In this document: positions 7,178 to 14,061 of the stretch, piece by piece
Layout of the letters: each line of letters starts with the position of its first letter
How positions within the stretch are numbered: the stretch's first letter is position 1
Assembly: GCA_017307315.1 (NCBI GenBank)
Contig: JAFKFF010000092.1
Span: forward strand, 1 to 14,557
Reading direction: 5' to 3'
Length of the DNA: 14,557 nt
From: Alphaproteobacteria bacterium
Lineage (GTDB): Bacteria > Pseudomonadota > Alphaproteobacteria > Micropepsales > Micropepsaceae
Made by a program: the position numbers and the translations under genes
The notes under the pieces: model-generated
Told to the model about the DNA's origin: nothing
Seen by the model: the letters and a program-made list of their open reading frames with translations, nothing else
The model's database searches: none

Positions 7178-7600
7178 TTATTTACCGAGCGTATCCAGCG
7201 CCTTCTGGAAGCGGCCGGCATGGCTCTTTTCGGCCTTGGCCAAGGTCTCGAACCAGTCGGCGATCTCGTCGAAGCCTTCAGTGCGGGCGGTCTTGGCCAT
7301 GCCCGGATACATGTCGGTATATTCGTGGGTCTCGCCCGCGATCGAGGCTTTGAGGTTGGCGTCGGTGGCACCGATGGGCTCGCCGGTCGCCGGATCGCCC
7401 ACTTCCTCCAGATATTCCAGATGGCCATGGGCGTGGCCGGTCTCGCCTTCCGCGGTGGAGCGGAACACGGCGGCGACATCGTTATGCCCTTCGACGTCGG
7501 CCTTCTGCGCGAAATAGAGATAGCGGCGGTTGGCCTGGCTTTCGCCGGCGAAGGCCTCTTTCAGGTTTTCCCAGGTCTTGGTGTTCTTCAGCGCGGGCAT
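7178..7600 (-). CDS. Rubrerythrin (diiron domain only)
   Basis: A 140-residue ferritin-like diiron protein, expected to reduce hydrogen peroxide in the cytoplasm. The two ligand half-sites are visible: E20 (in [16 protein letters not shown]) with E53-x2-H56, and E90 or E93 (GETHEY) with E124-x2-H127 (AEKSHAGRF). It ends right after the four-helix bundle and lacks the C-terminal rubredoxin domain of classical rubrerythrin, so electrons must come from another protein. The downstream Fe-S gene is the obvious candidate, by inference only. The ATG has AAGGAG seven bases upstream. An Irr-box-like palindrome lies 68 bp upstream of the start. The gene follows irr on the same strand after a 117-bp gap and heads the three-gene module. 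Confidence 0.93.
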   Translation of the reverse strand: MPALKNTKTWENLKEAFAGESQANRRYLYFAQKADVEGHNDVAAVFRSTAEGETGHAHGHLEYLEEVGDPATGEPIGATDANLKASIAGETHEYTDMYPGMAKTARTEGFDEIADWFETLAKAEKSHAGRFQKALDTLGK

Positions 7601-7658
7601 GGGGGGACTCCTTCTATGTGCAGATCCGGACGCGAGATTGGCCCCGCCGGTCGCGGCC

Positions 7659-7664
7659 TGTCAA
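7659..7664 (-). promoter_or_regulatory. Possible -35 element for rubrerythrin
   Basis: Read on the minus strand this is a perfect TTGACA, beginning three bases after the end of the Irr-box-like palindrome and pointing to rubrerythrin. The 17-18 bp downstream position has only a poor -10 (CAATCT or CCAATC), so the promoter assignment is tentative. Confidence 0.35.
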
Positions 7665-7667
7665 TAG

Positions 7668-7684
7668 TTTAGAACTATTCTAAA
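7668..7684. promoter_or_regulatory. Irr-box-like operator upstream of rubrerythrin
   Basis: TTTAGAA-CTA-TTCTAAA is a perfect 7-3-7 palindrome in an otherwise GC-rich region. It matches the Irr-box / iron control element consensus as I recall it (TTTAGAA-N3-TTCTAAA). It lies between the irr stop and the rubrerythrin start, next to the irr gene, and its core repeats that of the site at 8212-8226. Its position directly before a TTGACA -35-like hexamer suggests control of the rubrerythrin / Fe-S / DUF3501 module; whether by repression or activation cannot be told. Confidence 0.75.
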
Positions 7685-7717
7685 GTAAGAGAATGAGTCG
7701 CAAAAACGAGGGGCGCT

Positions 7718-8137
7718 TCAGCCCCGGCGTACCCGGACCACCACGTCCACCCGGTCCACGCTGAGGCCGGCCGGCGGCTGCGGCACGCCCGCCACCGTGA
7801 TTTCCTCGCCCGGAATGTCGATCAGGGTTCCTTCGTCCTCGAGGAAGAAGTGCTGATGGTCCCCCGTATTGGTGTCGAAATAGCCGCGCGAGGCATCGAC
7901 CACCACCTGGCGCAGAAGGCCGGCATGGGTGAATTGGTGCAGGGTGTTGTAGACCGTGGCGAGCGAGATTTTCAGGCCCAGGCCGGAAGCCTCGTCGTGC
8001 AGGCTTTCGGCGGTGACATGCCGGTCGCCGTTGCGGAACAGAAGGCTCGCCAGCTCCACGCGCTGGCGGGTCGGACGCAGGCCCACGGCGCGCAGACGCT
8101 CCACCGCCTTGCCCGTATCTCGCCTGACCTTGACCAT
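7718..8137 (-). CDS. irr: Irr, Fur-family iron response regulator
   Basis: A 139-residue winged-helix regulator of the Fur superfamily, Irr subgroup. The DNA-binding part shows GLRPTRQR (19-26) and SLATVYNTL (58-66), followed by HAGLLRQVVVDASRGYFDTN and the dimerisation region with DHQHFF (93-98) where Irr proteins have an HxH haem-binding motif. The CxxC pairs of zinc-binding Fur and PerR are absent, as in Irr. Irr proteins control haem and iron genes and are destabilised or inactivated by haem. I chose the ATG at 8137: the conserved domain begins soon after, and AAGGA lies 11 bases upstream. The frame stays open to 8332, but that part is the intergenic region. This short form has no N-terminal GCPWHD haem regulatory motif. 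It is divergent from fabA, with an Irr-box-like site between. Confidence 0.9.
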   Translation of the reverse strand: MVKVRRDTGKAVERLRAVGLRPTRQRVELASLLFRNGDRHVTAESLHDEASGLGLKISLATVYNTLHQFTHAGLLRQVVVDASRGYFDTNTGDHQHFFLEDEGTLIDIPGEEITVAGVPQPPAGLSVDRVDVVVRVRRG

Positions 8138-8166
8138 CGGCCCGAAGTTCCTTTTCTGACGGCGGC

Positions 8167-8196
8167 CTGTCAGGGCCTGCCGAAGCTTGCTAGAAT
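8167..8196 (+). promoter_or_regulatory. Candidate fabA promoter (extended -10)
   Basis: CTGTCA (8167-8172, four of six matches to TTGACA) is followed after 18 bp by TGC-TAGAAT, an extended -10 with TAGAAT at 8191-8196 (five of six). Transcription would start near 8203, placing the Irr-box-like palindrome just downstream of the start point, a position suited to roadblock repression. The untranslated leader would be about 130 bases. Confidence 0.4.
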
Positions 8197-8201
8197 GGGC
8201 A

Positions 8202-8230
8202 AAGCTACACGTTAGAATGCTTCTAATCAA
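8202..8230 (-). promoter_or_regulatory. Candidate irr promoter
   Basis: On the minus strand TTGATT (8230-8225) is followed after exactly 17 bp by TAGCTT (8207-8202). The Irr-box-like palindrome covers the spacer and touches the -35, as expected for autorepression. The -10 matches only three of six positions. Confidence 0.35.
8212..8226. promoter_or_regulatory. Irr-box-like operator between irr and fabA
   Basis: TTAGAA-TGC-TTCTAA is a perfect 6-3-6 palindrome sharing arms and spacing with the site upstream of rubrerythrin. It lies in the 194-bp divergent region, so it could serve irr, fabA or both. An extra half-site-like TAGAAT occurs at 8191-8196. Autoregulation of irr through such a site is established in related alphaproteobacteria; control of fabA is inference. 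Confidence 0.72.
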
Positions 8231-8331
8231 GCAAGTGTCAAAAAACGGGCAAAACCGCCATTTTGACGGTGGTTCCCCGACCCCTTTTCGGGTTAAGGCG
8301 TTGTCAGGAAGGGCTTTGAAGGGACAGGACA

Positions 8332-8889
8332 TTGGACAAGCCGGTGAAAAAGTCGAGTTTTGACATGGCAGGCCTTCTGGCCTGCGCCCGTGGCGAGTTG
8401 TTCGGACCCGGCAATGCCCAGCTTCCGATGCCGCCGATGCTGATGTTCGATCGCATCACCTCCATCACCGAAGACGGGGGCGAGAACGGCAAGGGCGAAG
8501 TGATCGCCGAGTTCGACGTCAACCCCAATCTCTGGTTCTTCAAATGCCATTTCCAGGGCGATCCGGTGATGCCGGGCTGCCTGGGGCTGGATGCGCTGTG
8601 GCAGATGGTGGGATTCTTCCTGGGCTGGATGGGCGGTTTGGGCAAAGGCCGCGCCCTGGGCGTGGAAGAAGTGAAATTCACCGGCATGGTGCTGCCGACG
8701 GCGAAGAAGATCACTTACATCGTCAATTTGAAGCGCGTGGTGATGCGCAAGCTTGTGCTGGGCATCGCCGACGGCATCATGAAGGTCGACGGCAAGGTGA
8801 TCTATGAAGCCAAGGGCTTGCGCGTCGGCCTGTTCACCGATGCGGCGGCGGCTTTGGCGCAGACATCGGCTTCACCGGCTTCCGCTTAA
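8332..8889 (+). CDS. fabA: 3-hydroxydecanoyl-ACP dehydratase/isomerase FabA
   Basis: A 185-residue enzyme that dehydrates 3-hydroxyacyl-ACP and isomerises trans-2- to cis-3-decenoyl-ACP, the entry to unsaturated fatty acids. The active site is clear: His73 ([14 protein letters not shown]) and Asp87 (CLGLDALW), which correspond to His70 and Asp84 of E. coli FabA. The sequence LPTAKK and the [12 protein letters not shown] segment are typical, and the length is slightly above the usual 170-172 because of a C-terminal Ala/Ser tail. The start is a TTG at 8332: an in-frame TGA sits at 8317-8319, no ATG lies between, GAAGGGA is seven bases upstream, and the next ATG (codon 12) would trim conserved N-terminal sequence. 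It is the first gene of fabA-fabB-fabI and divergent from irr. Confidence 0.95.
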   Translation: MDKPVKKSSFDMAGLLACARGELFGPGNAQLPMPPMLMFDRITSITEDGGENGKGEVIAEFDVNPNLWFFKCHFQGDPVMPGCLGLDALWQMVGFFLGWMGGLGKGRALGVEEVKFTGMVLPTAKKITYIVNLKRVVMRKLVLGIADGIMKVDGKVIYEAKGLRVGLFTDAAAALAQTSASPASA

Positions 8890-8907
8890 GCCCGTTCGAG
8901 GATCGTC

Positions 8908-10131
8908 ATGAGAAGAGTGGTCGTTACCGGCCTCGGCATCGTCTCGTCCATCGGCAACAATGCCGAAGAAGTGACCGACAGCCTGCGCCAGGCGCGATCG
9001 GGCATCGTCACGGCGGATGATTATGTCCGGCTGGGCTTCCGCTCGCAGATTCACGGCAGCTTGAAGATCGATCTCGACGCCGTGGTGGACCGCCGCGCAC
9101 GCCGCTTTCAGGGCGACGGCGCCGGCTATTGCTGGGTGGCGATGACCCAGGCCATCGCCGATGCCGGATTGACGGAAAAAGACATCTCCAATCCCCGCAC
9201 CGGCCTGATCGTGGGATCGGGCGGGCCTTCGACCAAGGCCATCGTCGCCGCCGCCGACACGGCGCGCGATCCCGCCAAAGGCCCCAAGCGGATCGGGCCT
9301 TTCGCGGTGCCCAATGCGATGTCGTCCACCTGCAGCGCCAACCTCTCCACCTGGTTCAAGACCAAAGGCGTGAATTACTCGATCTCCTCGGCCTGCTCGA
9401 CCTCGGCCAATTGCATCGGCAACGCCATGGAGATGATCCAGTGGGGCAAGCAGGACATGATGTTCGCCGGCGGCGGCGAAGAGCTGGACTGGACCTTGAG
9501 CGAATTGTTCGACGCGATGGGCGCGATGTCGTCCAAATTCAATGCCACGCCGGGCAAGGCCTCGCGCGCCTATGACAGGAGCCGCGACGGCTTCGTGATT
9601 TCCGGCGGCGGCGGCATCCTGATCCTGGAAGAGCTGGAACATGCGCGCGCGCGCGGCGCGAAAATCTATGCCGAACTGACCGGCTATGGCGCCACCGCCG
9701 ACGGCGCCGACATGGTGGCGCCCTCGGGCGAAGGCGCGGTGCGCTGCATGAGGATGGCGCTGGAAAATGTGAAGGGGCCGGTCGATTACATCAATCCGCA
9801 CGCCACCTCGACGCCCGTCGGCGACATTCCCGAGATCAACGCCATCCGCGAAGTCTTCGGCGAGAAGATGCCCGCCATCAGCGCCACCAAATCGCTCACC
9901 GGCCACAGCCAGGGCGCGGCGGGCGTGCATGAGGCGATCTATACGCTTCTGATGATGCAGAACGGCTTCATCTGCGAGAGCGCCAATATCGAAGAGATCG
10001 ATCCCGCGGTCGCCGACGCCAATATCGTGCGCAAGCGGATCGACAATGTGAAGATCAACACCGCCCTGTCGAATTCCTTCGGCTTCGGCGGCACCAATGC
10101 GTCGCTGGTGTTTCAGCGGCTGGAAAAGTGA
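8908..10131 (+). CDS. fabB: Beta-ketoacyl-ACP synthase I FabB
   Basis: A 407-residue condensing enzyme that elongates acyl-ACP, including the cis-3-decenoyl product of FabA, in type II fatty acid synthesis. The thiolase-fold catalytic residues are all present at the same numbers as in E. coli FabB: Cys163 (SSACSTSAN), His298 ([11 protein letters not shown]), Lys328 and His333 ([13 protein letters not shown]). The C-terminal GGTNASL motif is intact. It begins 18 bp after fabA with an upstream GAGGA-like sequence and is followed nine bases later by fabI. Together fabA and fabB define the anaerobic unsaturated fatty acid route. Confidence 0.96.
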   Translation: MRRVVVTGLGIVSSIGNNAEEVTDSLRQARSGIVTADDYVRLGFRSQIHGSLKIDLDAVVDRRARRFQGDGAGYCWVAMTQAIADAGLTEKDISNPRTGLIVGSGGPSTKAIVAAADTARDPAKGPKRIGPFAVPNAMSSTCSANLSTWFKTKGVNYSISSACSTSANCIGNAMEMIQWGKQDMMFAGGGEELDWTLSELFDAMGAMSSKFNATPGKASRAYDRSRDGFVISGGGGILILEELEHARARGAKIYAELTGYGATADGADMVAPSGEGAVRCMRMALENVKGPVDYINPHATSTPVGDIPEINAIREVFGEKMPAISATKSLTGHSQGAAGVHEAIYTLLMMQNGFICESANIEEIDPAVADANIVRKRIDNVKINTALSNSFGFGGTNASLVFQRLEK

Positions 10132-10140
10132 TGTCTCGAA

Positions 10141-11019
10141 ATGGAACAGAAAACCCCACCCGAGACTCTGATGGCTGACGCCAAAACCGGCCTGATGGCG
10201 GGCCGACGCGGCCTGATCATGGGCGTGGCCAACGACCATTCCATCGCCTGGGGCATCGCCCAGGTGCTGGCGACCCAGGGCGCCGAGCTGGCCTTCACCT
10301 ATCAGGGCGACGCCCAGGCCCGGCGGCTGAAGCCTTTGGCCGAATCCATCGGCAGCAAGATCGTGCTGCCCGGCGATGTGGAAAAGGATTCCGACCTGGA
10401 TGCGGTGTTCGCGCAGATCGGGAAGGAATGGGGTTCGCTGGACTTTCTGGTCCATGCCATCGCCTTTTCCGACGCCAAGGAATTGAAGGGCCGCTATGTC
10501 GACACCACGCGCGCCAATTTCCTCAAAAGCCTGGATATTTCCTGCTATTCCTTCACCGCGGTGGCGCAGCGTGCCGCCGCCCTGATGACGCGCGGCGGGT
10601 CGATGGTGACCCTGACCTATCTCGGCGCCCAGCGCGTGATGCCCAACTACAACGTGATGGGCGTGGCCAAGGCGGCGCTGGAAGCCTCGGTGCGTTACCT
10701 CGCCGCCGATCTCGGCCGCGACAATATCCGGGTGAATGCGATCTCGGCCGGACCGATGCGGACCCTGGCCGGCAGCGCGGTGGGCGATGCCCGCATGGTG
10801 TTCAAGTGGAACAAGGCCCATGCGCCCCTGAAGCGCTCGGTGGACCTTAACCATGTCGGCGGGGCGGCACTCTATTTGCTTAGTGGTCTGTCGGGCGGCG
10901 TCACCGGCGAAGTGCACTTCGTCGACGCCGGCTTCAACGTGGTCGGCATGCCGCCGACCGCGGATCTGAAGGGCTGGATGCCCCCGGAGAACGGCCATGA
11001 CGAAGCGGGTAGCGCATAA
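10141..11019 (+). CDS. fabI: Enoyl-ACP reductase FabI
   Basis: A 292-residue short-chain dehydrogenase-type enoyl-ACP reductase that completes each elongation cycle. The cofactor-binding segment is the FabI form GVANDHSIAWGIA. The catalytic pair is the Tyr and Lys of YNVMGVAK (Tyr-x6-Lys), preceded by TYLGAQR with the first conserved Tyr; the ISAGPMRTLA substrate-loop segment follows. It lies nine bases after fabB. The ATG at 10141 has a weak Shine-Dalgarno; an ATG at codon 11 (10171, MADAKTG) is an equally plausible start and would give a length nearer the usual 260-280. The 3' end overlaps the next gene by 23 bp. As a FabI-type enzyme it belongs to the family inhibited by triclosan and isoniazid-like compounds. 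Confidence 0.94.
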   Translation: MEQKTPPETLMADAKTGLMAGRRGLIMGVANDHSIAWGIAQVLATQGAELAFTYQGDAQARRLKPLAESIGSKIVLPGDVEKDSDLDAVFAQIGKEWGSLDFLVHAIAFSDAKELKGRYVDTTRANFLKSLDISCYSFTAVAQRAAALMTRGGSMVTLTYLGAQRVMPNYNVMGVAKAALEASVRYLAADLGRDNIRVNAISAGPMRTLAGSAVGDARMVFKWNKAHAPLKRSVDLNHVGGAALYLLSGLSGGVTGEVHFVDAGFNVVGMPPTADLKGWMPPENGHDEAGSA

Positions 11020-11602
11020 ATCGATTTTCGCCGCCGCGGCGCTCCTGGCGCTGACCGGCCCCGCTTTTGCCGACTGGCACGACCGCATCTCTCTTTCCGA
11101 CATCGACCGGCTGGCGCATCTGGAAGATGCGCGCGCCGATGCGCTGGCTCAGGCGCAGGGCCGCGGCGGCTTTGGCGACCGGCGCGTCCTCGACCGGATT
11201 TTCTCGCCGCAAGCCCGCTCGATCCCGGAAGCGGCGCTTTACGGCACCTGGCGCTGCCGCCAGGTCAAGCTGGGCGGCGCCAGCGGCTATTACGTCTTCG
11301 ACTGGTTCACCTGCCGCATTATCCGCGCCAACGGCGAGATCTATTTCGAAAAGAACGGGACCCAGCGCATGGCGGGCTACCTCTATCCGCAGGAAGGCAT
11401 GTGGGTGTATCTCGGCGCGCAGAGCGCCAAGGGCGAACCCTTGCACCGCTATTCGGGCGGCGAGCTATCCGCCGGCGAACCGCTCAATCCCGACGATCAG
11501 GTCGGCGTGCTGGTCGGCATCGGCGACGATCACTTGCGCCTGGATCTGCCCTTGCCGGGCACGCAAGAGTCCGACTTCGACATGATCGAGCTGGTGCGAT
11601 AG
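10997..11602 (+). CDS. Secreted DUF4893 domain protein
   Basis: A 201-residue exported protein. There is a clear Sec signal peptide: basic MTKRVAHK, hydrophobic FAAAALLALTG, and cleavage after AFA at about residue 25. The mature part starts DWHDRISLSDIDRLAHLEDA, then has TWRCRQVKLGG, FDWFTCRI, GTQRMAGYLYP and a GVLVGIGDDHLRLDLP end, which fits the DUF4893 family of uncharacterised periplasmic proteins. Two Cys residues in the mature part could form a disulfide. The start lies inside the fabI 3' end with GGAGAA as Shine-Dalgarno, so it is probably translated by coupling to fabI. No function is known; whether it has anything to do with lipid metabolism is open. Confidence 0.83.
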   Translation: MTKRVAHKSIFAAAALLALTGPAFADWHDRISLSDIDRLAHLEDARADALAQAQGRGGFGDRRVLDRIFSPQARSIPEAALYGTWRCRQVKLGGASGYYVFDWFTCRIIRANGEIYFEKNGTQRMAGYLYPQEGMWVYLGAQSAKGEPLHRYSGGELSAGEPLNPDDQVGVLVGIGDDHLRLDLPLPGTQESDFDMIELVR

Positions 11603-11610
11603 TACAACTT

Positions 11611-11660
11611 GTCATTCCCTTCCTCTCGCATCGCTGACGCGATGCCTGGCCGGGAATGAC
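11611..11660. repeat. Compound hairpin between convergent genes
   Basis: GTCATTCCC (11611-11619) pairs with GGGAATGAC (11652-11660). Inside, GCATCGC (11628-11634) pairs with GCGATGC (11639-11645) around a TGAC loop. It fills the 64-bp gap between the DUF4893 and carA stop codons. The outer arms are like widespread proteobacterial intergenic repeats beginning GTCATTCCC. It could work as a bidirectional terminator, although there is no T-tract on either side. Confidence 0.65.
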
Positions 11661-11666
11661 GGCGCG

Positions 11667-12827
11667 CTACGCCCGCTTTGTCGCTGCCGTGGCGAAGCGG
11701 TCGAACAGATAATGGCTGTCCATCGGACCGGGCGAGGCTTCGGGATGGTACTGGACGCTGAACACGTCCTTGCCTTCCACCGCGATGCCGCAATTGGTGC
11801 CGTCGAACAGGGAGATGTGGGTCTGTTTCACGCCCTTGGGCAGGGTGTCGGCGTCCACGGTGAAACCGTGGTTCATCGAAACGATCTCGACCTTGCCGGT
11901 TTCCAGATCCTTCACCGGATGGTTGGCGCCGTGATGGCCCTGGGCCATCTTCTTGGTCTTGGCGCCCAAGCCGAGGGCCAGCATCTGGTGGCCAAGGCAG
12001 ATGCCGAAGGTGGGGATGCCGCGATCCACCACGCCCTTGATGACGGGGATGGCATAGGCGCCGGTCGCCGCCGGATCGCCGGGGCCATTGGACAACAGCA
12101 CGCCATGGGGATCGTTGCGCATCACATCGTCCAGGCTGGCATTGGCGGGCACCACGGTGATGTCGGCGCCCTTGCTGGCGAGAAGGCGCAGGATGTTCCG
12201 CTTCACGCCGTAATCGATCACGGTGGCGCGCCAGTTCGGCTCGGCCTGCACGCCATAGCCCTTGTTCCACGCCCACTCGGTTTCGTTCCATTTGTAGGTC
12301 TGGCGCGCGCTCACCTCCTTGGCGAGGTCCAGCCCCTCCAATCCGGAAAAGCTCCTGGCCTGCTTCAACAGCGCGGCATGATCGAGCGCGCCGCTACCCG
12401 CATTGGCGATCACGCCATGCGGCATGCCTTTCTCGCGGATCAGGCTGGTGAGGGCGCGGGTGTCGATCCCGGCCACGGCGGGAATGTTGTGCGCCTTCAG
12501 CCAGCGGTCGAGCGCCGCCAGGCTGCGATAGTTGGACGGATGCTCGGCGTCGGCGCGCACAATCAGGCCGCGCACCGCCGGGTTGATGGTCTCGATGTCC
12601 TCGGCATTGGTGCCGACGATGCCGATATGGGGAAAGGTGAAGGCGACGATCTGCCCGGCATAGGAGGGATCGGACAGAATCTCCTGATAGCCGGTCATGG
12701 CGGTGTTGAAGCAGACTTCGCCGATCGCCGCTCCGGTAGCCCCGAAGCCGGTGCCTTCGAAAAAGGTGCCGTCGGCCAACATCACGCCCCCGCGGGACAG
12801 CGGGGTGATTGTTTCAGCGTCGGGCAT
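11667..12827 (-). CDS. carA: Carbamoyl-phosphate synthase small subunit CarA
   Basis: A 386-residue glutaminase subunit that hydrolyses glutamine and passes ammonia to CarB for carbamoyl phosphate, feeding arginine and pyrimidine synthesis. The N-terminal CPSase domain ([37 protein letters not shown]) is followed by a class I glutamine amidotransferase domain with nucleophile Cys277 in GICLGHQ and His361/Glu363 in the YHPEASPGP segment; these are offset by eight from E. coli Cys269, His353 and Glu355. I chose the ATG at 12827, with AAGGACG upstream. An in-frame ATG at 12884 would add 19 residues of non-conserved leader. carB is not in the window. The gene is divergent from the GatB/YqeY gene, as often seen in alphaproteobacteria. 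Confidence 0.95.
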   Translation of the reverse strand: MPDAETITPLSRGGVMLADGTFFEGTGFGATGAAIGEVCFNTAMTGYQEILSDPSYAGQIVAFTFPHIGIVGTNAEDIETINPAVRGLIVRADAEHPSNYRSLAALDRWLKAHNIPAVAGIDTRALTSLIREKGMPHGVIANAGSGALDHAALLKQARSFSGLEGLDLAKEVSARQTYKWNETEWAWNKGYGVQAEPNWRATVIDYGVKRNILRLLASKGADITVVPANASLDDVMRNDPHGVLLSNGPGDPAATGAYAIPVIKGVVDRGIPTFGICLGHQMLALGLGAKTKKMAQGHHGANHPVKDLETGKVEIVSMNHGFTVDADTLPKGVKQTHISLFDGTNCGIAVEGKDVFSVQYHPEASPGPMDSHYLFDRFATAATKRA

Positions 12828-12920
12828 GGGGAAGCGTCCTTGGATTTGCCGGAAAATAGGGATGCGGCCGGTGCCGGTCAACATCGCGGGCGGAGATATT
12901 ACCCCTGCAATTTCAATGCG

Positions 12921-12949
12921 TTGTACTTATCCCCCGATTCGCGTAGGTT
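12921..12949 (+). promoter_or_regulatory. Candidate promoter for the GatB/YqeY gene
   Basis: TTGTAC (12921-12926) and TAGGTT (12944-12949) are separated by exactly 17 bp in the 151-bp divergent region, ending 29 bp before the YqeY start. Each hexamer matches the sigma-70 consensus only partly. Confidence 0.3.
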
Positions 12950-12978
12950 CCACTTTTCCGAAAAAGGCTGAAAATCCG

Positions 12979-13446
12979 ATGTCGCTGCGCCAGAAACTCA
13001 ATGACTCCATGAAAGAGGCGCTGAAGGCGAAGGATGCCAAGCGGCTGGCGACCTTGCGCCTGGTGCTGGCGGCATTGAAGGACCGCGACATCGCGGCGCG
13101 CACCGAAACCAGCCGCGATCTGCTGGGCGACGACGAAATTCTGTCCCTCCTCGCCAAGATGATCAAACAGCGCGACGAATCCGCGGCCGCTTATGACGCC
13201 GGCAACCGCCCGGAACTGGCGGCGGGCGAGCGCCAGGAAATCGAGATCATCCGCTCCTTCATGCCAGCCCAGATGGACGAGGCGGGCGTCAAGGCCGCCG
13301 CCGACATGGTGATCGCCGAGCTGGGCGCGTCCTCGATCAAGGACATGGGCAAGGTGATGGCGGCGATGAAGGAACGCTATGCCGGGCAGATGGATTTCGC
13401 CCGCGCCTCCGCCCTGGTGAAGGACAAGCTTTCCGCGCCGAAATAG
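12979..13446 (+). CDS. GatB/YqeY domain protein
   Basis: A 155-residue soluble, largely helical protein of the YqeY family, related to the C-terminal tRNA-binding domain of GatB. It shows the family course: MSLRQKLNDSMKEALKAKD, RLATLRLVLAALKDRDIA, LLAKMIKQRDESAAAYDAGNR, ELAAGERQEIEIIRSFMP and a C-terminal MGKVMAAMKERYAGQMDFARAS. The family is thought to interact with tRNA or amidotransferase-type complexes, but no precise role is known. The frame is open far upstream into the carA antisense region; the ATG at 12979 is chosen because the conserved domain begins there, and an AAGG lies 10-15 bases upstream. Length is normal (about 150). It precedes dnaG in many alphaproteobacteria; here a GAF gene intervenes. 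Confidence 0.9.
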   Translation: MSLRQKLNDSMKEALKAKDAKRLATLRLVLAALKDRDIAARTETSRDLLGDDEILSLLAKMIKQRDESAAAYDAGNRPELAAGERQEIEIIRSFMPAQMDEAGVKAAADMVIAELGASSIKDMGKVMAAMKERYAGQMDFARASALVKDKLSAPK

Positions 13447-13455
13447 CCGGCCCGA

Positions 13456-13944
13456 TCAGACCAGAAAAGACAGCGACTTTCCGATGACGAGGCTCAGCGC
13501 CTTCACCGTGGCGATTTCCGCCGGCGAGAAGCTGCGCTTTTGCGCCCAATAGGCGCCGATCGCCGCCACCGGCGAATTCTCGCCGATGGGCGTCATGATC
13601 AGGCTTTTGACGAAAGTGGGCCGGTAGGCGTCGTGCGGAATGCGCGGATCGGCGAAAACATCCTCGATCACCGCGGTCTGGTTGTTGAGCATGGACCAGC
13701 CGGAAATGCAGGCGCTCATGGGAAAGCGCTGGCCCTTCCACAGGGGCGCGATCGCGTCCTCCTCGATGTAATGGCAAAGATCGCCCTGGCGCACGACCAG
13801 GCAGATGCCATCGGAACCGCAGAGGGCGCGGGCGGTGGCGCGAATGGTTTCGATGGCCTGGGCGCGGCTTTCCGCCGCCGTCAGCCTTTTTCTGATGCTT
13901 CTCAGCCGGATGCCGACCGCATCGGTCTCGTCGAAGGTGGTCAT
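13456..13944 (-). CDS. Stand-alone GAF domain protein
   Basis: A 162-residue cytoplasmic protein made of a short N-terminal helical, basic/acidic segment (RLRSIRKRLTAAESRAQAIETIRATARAL) and one GAF domain (from GSDGICLVVRQGD to the C terminus). The segment CISGWSMLNNQTAVIEDVFADPRI and SLIMTPIG is like the GAF domains of alphaproteobacterial HWE-type sensor kinases, but no kinase or output domain follows. A small-molecule or redox signal is possible; the ligand is unknown. I prefer the ATG at 13944 because GGAG lies about seven bases upstream; an ATG at 13977 would add 11 residues and has a poorer site. The gene is antisense to its neighbours, nine bases from the convergent YqeY stop. Confidence 0.8.
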   Translation of the reverse strand: MTTFDETDAVGIRLRSIRKRLTAAESRAQAIETIRATARALCGSDGICLVVRQGDLCHYIEEDAIAPLWKGQRFPMSACISGWSMLNNQTAVIEDVFADPRIPHDAYRPTFVKSLIMTPIGENSPVAAIGAYWAQKRSFSPAEIATVKALSLVIGKSLSFLV

Positions 13945-14061
13945 GAACCGCTCCGCAACCGAGGATGGCAAAGACATCTTGCCGAATCATGCACAGGCGC
14001 GGCGGTTTTAGGGCTTCTGGGACGCGGATTCGCGCGGCGCGCCAGGGCTTTTTCGCTTAAG

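Noticed and set aside
5691..7479. Long open frames on both strands over the Fe-S and rubrerythrin genes
   Set aside because: They are alternative-frame shadows; the chosen frames carry the cysteine and diiron motifs in the right order and have good ribosome sites.
8138..8332. Upstream extension of irr, containing a Cys-Pro that could mimic a haem motif (FCPFF)
   Set aside because: The extension runs across the palindromic operator and candidate promoters and almost to the fabA start, lacks conservation with Irr N termini, and the ATG at 8137 fits the domain start.
8872..11103. A 743-codon minus-strand open frame across fabB and fabI
   Set aside because: It is antisense to two enzymes with complete catalytic residues, has low-complexity composition and no recognisable motif.
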